Source: Heligmosomoides polygyrus polygyrus
Lineage: Eukaryota; Nematoda; Chromadorea; Rhabditida; Heligmosomidae
Assembly (NCBI GenBank): GCA_947396885.1
Contig: OX377202.1
Location: 2,170,001-2,234,000 of the forward strand
Length of the DNA stretch: 64,000 nt
Direction: 5' to 3'
The position numbers were made by a program, and so were the translations under genes. Under the pieces are notes generated by a model. The model worked only from the letters and a program-made list of their open reading frames with translations, had not been told where the DNA came from and made no database searches. Positions 45,546 to 54,202 of the stretch are shown piece by piece. Position 1 is the stretch's first letter, and each line of letters starts with the position of its first letter.

Positions 45546-45990
45546 AGATAAACTCGTCGTCCAGGACTGCTCTAGGTTGACCGCTACGGGGGTCATCTTC
45601 GAGGCTGGAATCTCCGGTCCGAAATCCATTGAACCACTGGCGTACAGTGCTTTCTCCAGCACTATTAGGCCCCGTTTATACTTCCGACGCCGAGCGACGC
45701 GATGTCACGCATTGTGGCCAAATTGATCGATCGTGTCGCCCGATCAATGTGGCGTCGCGTCGCTCGACGTCGAAGTATAAACGGGGCCATAGCCCCCACA
45801 CTTGATCGATTTGTCGAGCCGTTTCGGCTGCGTATTGTCCCAGTTTGAAGTCAAAATAAAATATCGTTCATAAATAAATTATCTTGTCAGATAGAGCGAA
45901 AAATTCTGTACAGAAAGTGGCATTAATGCGCAATGCAAGTTGAATTTTTACTTAATAGTAGACGAATGAAGAATAGTAACACAGAATGCT
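45546..45990 (-). pseudogene. Mariner copy 2, N-terminal fragment with nested PAL-1
   Basis: Minus strand 45664-45549 reads SAGESTVRQWFNGFRTGDSS then LEDDPRSGQPRAVLDDEF; across the insertion, 45880-45790 gives GQYAAETARQIDQVWG, so the helix-turn-helix region is split by the PAL-1 at 45667-45789. The 5' flank to about 45990 matches copy 1 at 10983-11085. Confidence 0.85.
45667..45789. mobile_element. PAL-1 palindrome inside mariner copy 2
   Basis: ggccccgtttatacttccga to cgaagtataaacggggcc, with TTA before and ATA after. Mariner copy 1 at 9675-9690 is the corresponding uninterrupted sequence. Confidence 0.9.
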
Positions 45991-46474
45991 GAGAATCCGG
46001 ACAACCTAATAGTTCACCAAAACCGGACATCGATCACTTGCAAACCAGTAACCGCATCAGACAAGTTACCGCTAGCGACCGCAGCCGGTGCTGTACACTG
46101 CTGGTGTTGCCTATCTGCTGCGTGTCTGTCTGTGTATTTGAGGAACCCATTGTCCGCCGTCGTCGTCATCTGTTGCTCATTAAACTCTCCAAGCTCATTA
46201 GAACTCGATAAGGGGCTTTTTGTAGGCGACGGCGTGAAATGGCGTCCATTTCTTTTGCTTTTATGTGCGACAGCGACGGTTTGCCATTCATTAGTCCACT
46301 TGTCGTGTCATAAATCAGTCGTTAACCACATTTCTACTGGTTGTCTGAGTGCATGGCTCATTCTCCAGCCTTCTTGTGATACTGCTCGATGTCGAAACCC
46401 TTGAACTTTGACCCTTTAAATGAGGTAACCTCATCAATGGGCGTATGAAAACGCAGGCATGGCGGCACCTCATT
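45991..46474. other. No gene seen
   Basis: Unique sequence, short frames only. Confidence 0.3.
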
Positions 46475-46700
46475 TCAGGTTGTTGGTTCGGATTCCCGCC
46501 CAGGCCAACCGAGCCTTCCATCCATACTTGGTCAACGAATTGGTACTACACTTGTCTGAGAAGGATAGAACCTTGACTTGTTCATTGACTGGCCACCGCA
46601 TGTCAATGCATACACCTTCAAATCGCCTCCACGACATCCCAGGTAGAATGCGTGGCGCATCCTAAAGAAATTGATTAACGCCGTCCTTTATCCTTTATCC
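46475..46700 (+). mobile_element. SINE-A, 5'-truncated
   Basis: ggttgttggttcggattccc to gaatgcgtggcgcatcctaa and tcctttatcctttatccc. Confidence 0.8.
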
Positions 46701-46873
46701 CTTTAACCTCACCTCACTAGTGCACGAAGTGTCAACTCCCTCGCTTTTAAGCGAATGCGCGGCTCATTTCGCTACCTTATAATATAGTAGTTATCCCAAG
46801 CTTGCGGCGGACAGACATTGGCACAACGCGACGTCGCGGCTCTGCTGCATTTATCGTCGCGCGCGACGATCAG

Positions 46874-47965
46874 TAAGGCCTATGGTATACTCCCGCGTCG
46901 CTCCAGCGACGGGCGCGGGGCAACTGTCAACGGCGCGCCCTCGCTGCAGTGGCGGACGGCGCAGTGGGGCGCGATTGCCGGTTGACGCGCCATCGCTCCC
47001 GCGATGCATCGCAGAGGGGTGTTACACCTCCGCGTCGCTGGAGTAAAACATACTCCCGTGCGACGGCCGTCGCAGCCCGTCGCTCGTCGCAGTGCACTGC
47101 GCTGCGACGAGCGACGGGCAGCGATGGTCGCGGAGGAGAGAGCGCTGTCGTGCCCTATTCTATACACTTCAGCTCACTTATTTCGACACTTCATTGGTTC
47201 GTGACCATGACTCATGACTCATTTTGGGTTTTCTCGACGGCTTGAACGACTCGTTTTTGAGGAGGTGTTTTTTGAGGCCGATTTTCTCACTTTTGTGCCG
47301 ATAGTCGCATTGTTTCGCCTCTGAATTTCCTCGCCGGCACCGAAATCTACATTTCTGTGCCGGACAAGTCACAGGGAGTTTCTTCTGACATGTCCGGCGC
47401 AGAAATGTGCCAATTGAACGACTCGTTTTTTGAGGAGGTGTTTTTTGAGGCCGATTTTTCTCACTTTTGTGCCGAAACCCTCCTGGCTAAACATCACTTT
47501 CCGGAAATTGGGCCACAACTGGGACGTTTCCGTGCTAGGCACGTCACGAAACCCTCTCGTGTCGTGTTGAGCATAGAAACGTGGGCTTCAGTGCCTGCGG
47601 GTGGAATGAAAAACGAAAGAAATGCATGAGTGGCGGAACCCCCCCCCCCCCCCCTCCCTAGCTAAACATGACATCGACGAAATACCGTTGAAAACCACAA
47701 TCCTACAAGGGTTTACGGATCAGATGGCGATAAAACAGGAAAAATGCGAAATCACGAACGTAACGATCGACAAAACAAAGAATACAAGAAAAAGATGCAC
47801 TGAATCAGCTGATTCGCTAAATTTCTGCAGAAGTCTCCGTCTGCAGAACTGCGTGAACTATGCCAGCCTCAGCGATGGCGATGGCTTGCGACGCGCATCG
47901 CGAGCCGTCGCGTCGCTGTGCACTCCCGCGTCGCAGCAGCGGACGGGAGTATACCATAGGCCTAA
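46874..47965. mobile_element. 1.1-kb element with TAAGGCCTATGGTATACTCC ends
   Basis: Ends taaggcctatggtatactcc and gggagtataccataggccta, followed inward on both sides by gcgtcg-rich sequence. Inside, 47236-47300 (gaacgactcgtttttgagga ... cttttgtgccg) is directly repeated at 47415-47476, and a 16-base C run lies at 47639-47654. No transposase recognised; non-autonomous. Confidence 0.65.
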
Positions 47966-48100
47966 GGGCCCGTTCACACTTCGACGCCGAGCGACGCGAC
48001 GCCACGCATTGTGGCCACATTGATTAAGCGACGCGATTGATCAATTTGGCCACTAACCTGCCATCGCGTCGCTCGGAGTCCGAAGTATAAACGGGGCCTA
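47963..48100. mobile_element. PAL-1 palindrome, GCGACGCG core type
   Basis: taagggcccgttcacacttc to cgaagtataaacggggccta, abutting the previous element (shared TA). Confidence 0.85.
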
Positions 48101-48244
48101 GGGGCCTTTTCATACTTCGCGACAGGAGCGACAGGCGAATGATACGTATCGATCAGCGACGAGGCGTTGCCTGAGAAAATCGATAGCTATGCCTTTGCTT
48201 TGTCGCTCCTGCCGCTGCCGTCGCGAAGTATGAACAAGCCCTAA
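48099..48244. mobile_element. PAL-1-like palindrome, CGACAGGAGCGACA core type
   Basis: taggggccttttcatacttc to gcgaagtatgaacaagccct. Arms gcgacaggagcgaca and tgtcgctcctgccgc-like; the core is unlike the other PAL-1 types although the ends match. It shares its TA with the preceding element. Confidence 0.8.
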
Positions 48245-48670
48245 GTTGAGAATCCCAATAGTTTCCTCCTCTTCCCTCCTAAGACGTTCAACCATTGTCC
48301 TGATCCGGTGAGCTAGCTCCTTCTCTGGTACAATTGGAGTATTCTCCCTGGGCGTGTCCAAGTGCCGTGCCGATATAAGGGAGAAACCACCCAGTCACAG
48401 ACTTCGGCGGACCAAGCGGCGTGTGATTGGTTGCACCGCGATAGCCCCCCGAGTAGGCCATTATTTCAAGCCTATATCTAGCAACTCTTGGTCAGTTTAT
48501 ACTTCGCAAACAGCAGTGATCATTGATTGATAATAAAGGATAAATCTATTTAGAAAATAGCGATAATTCCCAAAAAAATACTGTTAAATTTTTATACAGA
48601 ACATTATTATTAACATTATTATTTTATTTCAATAGGATGTACAAAATGTCCACGTTGAACTGGATATTTT
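48245..48670. other. Minus-strand ORF fragment cut by PAL-1, then AT-rich
   Basis: 48245-48400 on the minus strand is open and reads DTPRENTPIVPEKELAHRIR then TMVERLRREEEETIGILNLG, truncated at the PAL-1 junction. No continuation was found on the far side of the element cluster. Origin unknown. Confidence 0.25.
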
Positions 48671-48865
48671 TCCGCACATGTTGCGAATGCGCACAGCATT
48701 GGGAAGAGGGAACGAGGCAGCCAATCAGGCCGCATCGACTGGGCTCTCGACTGGCTCATGACGATCAGTGCCCTGATTATCTAGCGTGGGTGCGCTCTGT
48801 GCTATGCTTGGTAATGATTGGCTGATTCGTTCCCACCTCAAAATGTGTGAGTTCATGACATGAAC
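48671..48865. mobile_element. MITE-2, decayed
   Basis: ccgcacatgttgcgaatgcg, agcattgggaagaggg and cagccaatcagg at the left; right end poorly conserved. Confidence 0.55.
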
Positions 48866-49929
48866 ATATTTTCAAAACAAATTGGGCATGTGCCAAGCGA
48901 AATCGCTAGGAAAATCGTGTAATTTTACGTGAAAATTATATATCCGACTTCCTAGTTGGGAGGTGTAGTATTGAAACTGTGCAAAACTGCGTCTTCTGCA
49001 AATGCAGAATGCACATGTGAAATATCGCGCAAACATCTGCTAGTGGTGCGCGGCCTGATTCTCCGCCTCTGACTGTGCTACTTCGCGTGAATATGTGACA
49101 AACGAATGTGGAAATCCTCCTATCAATCGAAACGATCTCATCTAGACATTCTCCTGTTGTTAGTCTATAGTCCAATGTTCATCGCAGCGGCAGCAGCTGT
49201 GTCATCACGAATACCATCTAGCTCCGCCCTCTCGGCTGACTCGACTGACTGACTGGCTGACTAGCTGGCCAGGTGACTCAGCGCTCCACATCCATCCGCC
49301 GCCAAACAGCTAGCGGGCCGACCGGCCGGTCGGTCGGTCGGCTGGCCAGCCAGCCAGCCAGCCCACGACCCCATTCAACGCTTCTTTTACTCTCGAAGTT
49401 CTCGAAGTCACATAGATAACTGCCAGTACCTAAAGGTCTTCATCAAATCCGTGACCTGCTGCCAATTTCGCGCTCCATTTACGTTTTGATCTTTCGACTT
49501 TCCGGCGCGAACGCAGTTACGTATCATATGCCATAACTGACGGCGTAAATGTTCGAGTGTCCCCCAGGGTTCCACAAAACATGTATATTTATTCATTTAC
49601 TACAGAATTTTCATCGTCTATAGAAGAAAACAACCGCAGAAAACAAAATAACAAACATCTAACTTCATAAAAGGCTAAATAGAATGAGAAATCATCCGAG
49701 GCTTTGCTTTATTTGCTGTTTTTTCTTGATCCTACGGTACTAATGCTTCTGAGGTGTTGTTGTTGGCTTCCCTAACGCCTAGATTCTACCTAGGTCTCCG
49801 AAGACATGGATTATTTGTAAAAAATAATGTTGACATTTAATTTTGGTTAGCTACTTCAATTAATTATTTATCTTAATTTTTGACACGGTCTGCCAAATTT
49901 GAAAGTTTACACTTTTCACGGCGCGACGC
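48866..49929. other. No gene; tetranucleotide palindrome
   Basis: At about 49317-49362 a CGGT tract is followed by a CAGC tract (gaccggccggtcggtcggtc then ccagccagccagccagcc). The rest has short frames only. Confidence 0.4.
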
Positions 49930-50058
49930 TAAGGCAAGATTTATACTTGAGCCATCGGGCGGGCGGGCGTACAGGGTTATGGAAGCTACCAATATTGATT
50001 AGGCAGCATAGACAATCGATATTGGTAGCTTGCATAAATCCCGCCTAAACATAAACCC
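49930..50058. mobile_element. PAL-1-like palindrome, CTACCAATATTGATT core type
   Basis: taaggcaagatttatacttg, then gaagctaccaatattgatta and gacaatcgatattggtagct. Right end degraded. Confidence 0.6.
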
Positions 50059-51240
50059 AAATGACTGTCAATCAATTCCACTGCTAGTCGAAACGCCATG
50101 TCACTACGCGTCAATAGAAGTCTAAACAGTACCTAATGATCGAAAACACCTGTTGACAAGGCGAATAACAAGCAATTAATCCTCAATGGAGCCGAAAGAA
50201 GTCTCAGAGTAACTCTACTGCTTCTGCACCACATATAGGCTGTACTCCTCTTTTTAGGAATTCTTTAGTCAATTGTCATTCATTTACAAAATCTCATTTT
50301 AAAAAATTCGATCAAAAATTGATCGACTTTGGAAGTATTCACGTTGTTTTCCTTCTTCTAGATATTAAACTTTGTTTAGTTCGAGGAGAGCGTTGAGATT
50401 CTGATTTTTACGCACAAATTTACGCAATGATGCAGACGACCCATCCTAACTGGGATGACGCTTTTCTCCATTTTATCTTGTTATAAACGCTTCCAATTGA
50501 AGTTGAGCTGTCGTGTATCCTATCACGCACCTTGCCTTCGTCGCAGGACCCAACCTTCTTCCCGTTCCCTGTCGCTCTGACTCATTTATAGATTAGTTCA
50601 GAATTTCTCTTGGTATCTATTCATCTATCTACTGAATAGTTCAAAGTCTAAACTGCATAGGGATTCCAAGTGTCTCACCTCTTAGTGCTTTCTTGTACTT
50701 GTCGTTAATGTGGCCTACATGGGGATAATCAGGCCGTGTCGAACGGACGTGCCACCTGGAGAAGCAGTGTGAATGGTCACTGTCCGGATTGGGTGCTGCG
50801 TATTCGGCAGGGACTCTGATTGAGTGTGATTGATCTGAGCGTACCTGCCTCCCATATAGCTCACACTGACGATTTGTACCGCTTTTTAATTTTTGGTGAA
50901 TTCGTAGCTAGAGCAGGTACGGCAAAATGCGTGCAAAACAGCATCACACAACCTCAGGGAACGGTAGCGGGCTAAAATGTCCTGGACGGCGCAAAAGAGT
51001 CGGCATTTTTGTGCATTTTTATACATACTCAGACCACTCTCACAACTAGGAAGCACCTCAATTTCTTACACACTACAACGCTGCACCGGCACATCTATCT
51101 CTCTTTCTCTTTGTCTCCCTTCTTTAGCATAAAGTATGAAAAACAGGGTGCAGTGCGTGTTTGTGTGCATTTACACCAAGCACACATTTCTCCTACGTCC
51201 AGTCGGACTACGGTGGGCGCGGAAGCATCTCGAATATTCT
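50059..51240. other. No gene seen
   Basis: Unique sequence; no exon with matching splice sites or recognised domain. Confidence 0.3.
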
Positions 51241-51660
51241 ACTCCATTTCTGCGATCATTCTTGGCCGTGTTTGTGAGGATGTTTGGTTTTGATCTCCTG
51301 CACCATTTCTATCATCAAACGTGCTGCGTGGGAATTAGACAGGAAATATTGAAGGGCACGCGTCCTCTCCCGATTCTACAGTGTTTTATGACGCATGTAA
51401 TGGTTAGCGTTAACGATGTTTTCGTAGCAAGCGTGGGAACGGCGAGAGATGAGTCATGCAGTACCAGCTGTAAGTGTCACTGTTAGCGTCACACGGTTTT
51501 TTGGCGCTTTTTACGTTGAATGAGGCCAACTGAATGACAACGGGGAAATAACGCGCTCCATCGCTAACCTTCTGCTCCACTGAAGGCTCTTCCATCTGCT
51601 TTTGCCCGGATTTGCTAACGGAGGAAAAGTTGGACTTCTCAACGCAGTCGTCCTACTTAA
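51241..51660 (-). other. Possible exons of an unknown minus-strand gene
   Basis: A minus segment of about 84 nt (51649-51566) reads DDCVEKSNFSSVSKSGQKQM and EEPSVEQK, ending at a GTTAGC donor; it is preceded by an aagttaagtag acceptor. Farther down, after attcccacgcag, about 51330-51263 reads ARLMIEMVQEIKTKHPHKHG then QE and a stop. The phases do not join directly (0 against 1), so an intervening exon would be needed. No family recognised. Confidence 0.25.
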
Positions 51661-52248
51661 CTTCGAACAGGTGGTGCATTTTGGGGAAGTAGAGGCTACT
51701 ATCCTAGTCGAGAGAGACCAAGTGGTATTTTGCTCAACCACTCCTACCCTCAAAAGCCTTGGTGACCACTTCTTTGTGTGAAAGGCACATTCGAAGGAAG
51801 GCGTTTTGAGGCATAGAAGTCAACTGCTCTACTGGGTCGAGTGGCCCACCTAAACCAGGATGTCACCCCGCAGGCCTTCATTAGGTACAATCTCCTAGTT
51901 GGGGGGGGGCACTTTAACGATGTCGTAACGAAGCAAAAAGTGAAGCACAATAAACAAACAGTAACATACCAAACAAGCGGACCACGCCAAGCTCACTCAC
52001 TGCCCAGATGCTAGCATTCCCGAATTCCTAGTTGGAGGGGGCTCCCTGAAAATCGTTCTTTATCCAAGGAAATCAGCTAAGTAGCAGCACTGTGTAATGG
52101 TTAATATGCAAACAACATATGAAAAAGACGAGGGTACGGTTCTTCAGCAGATAAGCAATTGAAGGCCAATCAATTAAAACTGAGATTTGCACGACCAAAA
52201 AGCCTGAAGTCAACTAGATTCTTAATACGATGGGAGATTCGTATGAAT
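51661..52248. other. No gene; scattered MITE-1 ends
   Basis: ctatcctagtcgagagagac (51699), tctcctagttgggggggggg (51893) and attcctagttggagggggct (52025) resemble MITE-1 ends but do not pair convincingly. Confidence 0.35.
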
Positions 52249-52386
52249 AAGGCCCCGTTCATACCTACGACGCCGAGCGACGCGATGGCATGGATAGTGG
52301 CCAAATTTATTGATCGCGTCGCTCGATCAATATGTGCACAATATGTGGCGTCGCGTCGCTCGGCGTCGAAGTATAAACGGGCCCTA
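52249..52386. mobile_element. PAL-1 palindrome, GCGACGCG core type
   Basis: aaggccccgttcatacctac to cgtcgaagtataaacgggcc, with arms gacgccgagcgacgcg and gcgtcgcgtcgctcggcg. Confidence 0.88.
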
Positions 52387-52568
52387 AGACACTGTTCTCC
52401 ACGTCTTCATCATTTTCAAACATTTGGATTCATGGAACTATTCCTATATTCTCTCCAATATTCCTTCATAGTTTTAAAATTTTGGCCAATTATGCTGGGC
52501 TAGGATAGATACGGGTGAGTAAAACATACGCCACGGTTAAGTTGTGGTGAGAAGCTGACATCCGCTAT
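52387..52568. other. No gene
   Basis: A lone MITE-1-like end (ctaggatagatacgggtg) at about 52500. Confidence 0.3.
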
Positions 52569-52711
52569 TTGTATTACGTTGGAGTAGGGTAGGTTACGGT
52601 AGTTACGAGCTCAAAACGCTCGAAGAGTTTCTGGAAGTGCACTGAAAATCTGACGCCGACAGCCTTATTCACCGGCACCTACCGTAGCCTACTGTACTCC
52701 ACCGTAATACT
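52569..52711. repeat. Fold-back sequence with GGTTACGGTAG arms
   Basis: tattacgttggagtagggta and ggttacggtag are mirrored by ctaccgtagcctactgtact and ccaccgtaatac about 75 bp later. Similar taccgta motifs recur at 52807-52820 and 53223-53270. Confidence 0.65.
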
Positions 52712-53699
52712 AAAAACGGGTGTCAGACTGACCAATGGCGCCCCCTGGGGCAAAATTTGAGTGAAATCAGTGATTATGATCTTGAGAGCATTACTCACCC
52801 GCGGCTACCGTAACCTACCATAATCGGTCAAAATTAGGGAAGGGGTATTCTGCCTGATATTCTTATAAAACCATGGTATGAATTGAAAACATGTATCAAA
52901 CATACAAGTATACTAACTTTGTCTCCTATTTCTACCACTCCGTTCTACTAGTTGCCCAAAACAGCATTCCTTATTGGAGGGGGGGGGGGAATGTAAAAAA
53001 CACGGCAGAATGAAATAAAACCCGAAGCAAATTCGAACAACCCTGCCTATCGCCACAGGCAAGCAGTCGACGCGCACTCACCTGGATCAGGAGAGATCGT
53101 GGCAATAGCCTGCGTGCTTACCTGTCTATTGATTGAAATGAGCATATCAGGTGACCCTCTACTCTTTAGTAAGAAAAAAGGCAAGAAAATTTGGCGCAAT
53201 GCCTGTTAGGGTGGGGGAGGGGTACCGTGGTAACGGCGGCTTCTTACCGTAATTTCATATCTTACCGTAGCAATCCCAATAGGGGGGGGGGTCCACCTTA
53301 GACACACATTTAAGTAGTAGTTGAAACACGTGCAACATAATGTACAACGTAAGGCAACCACTATGCTCTCGAAGAAGTCCAGGGGGTTGGAGTGGACATG
53401 CCATGTGGACGAGGGGTACCGTAAGGAAGGTGGACCCCCACTGAGATTGCACCCCCCCCCCTCTCATATTCCAACGGAGTCCTGGAGCTAGCAGGCGGCA
53501 TTCTTCCGTCCGTGAACATCGAAGAAATCCACGCGCACGAGACAATGCCCCCCCCCCCCCCCCCCCCAACCCGCACAGCGCGGAAAATTTCATCGTCGTG
53601 AGAGTGCCCACCCCATCGAGTGTTGTGGCCTTAAAACTAGAAGAGTTCTACTAGACTGGCACCGGAAGTTCCACCAAATTCGATCGGGTCCCTGAGTCC
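52712..53699. repeat. Poly-G/C-rich stretch, no gene
   Basis: G or C runs at about 52978-52989, 53281-53289, 53451-53460 and 53548-53567 (20 C). Gly-rich ORFs on the minus strand come from these runs. Confidence 0.5.
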
Positions 53700-54083
53700 A
53701 CCACTCCGCGCTCCAATCGTGTTTTGATCTGCTCCAGCGGCAACACGGCGGTAATCCCGGGTTCTTCCTGGCCGTGTTGCCGTATCGTTCGTGTGCGTGT
53801 GATAGCTTGCGACTGTTTACTGATACGGCGGTTATCAGTAGACGGACAGGATCGTCACGGGTGGTGTTATGATGAGAGAGGAGTGTGGCGACGACGGCGG
53901 CGGCGGAGACGATCCGTCGCCATCGCCGTCGCCGTCGCCGCGTGATCACCAATAATTGTCGTCATCGTCGTTTTTCTTTCCGCTTCGTTGAGCGGTTAGC
54001 CCCTTCATCGTCGTCGTCGTCATCGTCGTCGTCGTTTAGCCGCCTCATCGTGCGCTTCCTAGATTCTGCCACTTTCTATCACT
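53700..54083 (+). other. dab-1 upstream region, GC-rich CGT/CGG triplet tracts
   Basis: Rich in repeated triplets (cgacgg, cgccgt, then cgtcgtcgt) and much higher in G+C than the surrounding DNA. It is the natural place for the promoter or outron of dab-1. No TATA-like element or coding frame is convincing, so its role is inferred from position only. Confidence 0.35.
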
Positions 54084-54102
54084 GTGATCTCTTGCAGAGA
54101 GA
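54084..54102 (+). promoter_or_regulatory. dab-1: 3' splice acceptor just upstream of the dab-1 start (possible trans-splice site)
   Basis: The sequence gatctcttgcag followed by agaga and the ATG is a pyrimidine-rich acceptor five bases before the start codon. In nematodes such a site is commonly where a spliced leader is added; it could equally end a cis 5'UTR intron. No upstream donor was identified. Confidence 0.45.
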
Positions 54103-54202
54103 ATGGTGCAGAAACTCGAGAACGAGCCGACATCCGACGATCAGCCGAAGAACCCGCCGTCACCGAAGAGTCGACTCGCCGTCTTGAAACGCACCAAAAA
54201 AC
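54103..54202 (+). CDS. dab-1: dab-1 exon 1 (start codon)
   Basis: ATG plus 33 codons and one base. It encodes a polar leader starting [13 protein letters not shown] and ending in VLKRTKK, then donor GTGAGT. The single leftover C joins the CG that opens exon 2 to make a proline codon. That phase match over a 6.8-kb intron is the main support for linking it to the PTB exons. Confidence 0.75.

Noticed and set aside
46880..47245. Overlapping Arg/Ala-rich ORFs on both strands
   Set aside because: They lie in the GCGTCG-rich ends of a transposable element and mirror each other.
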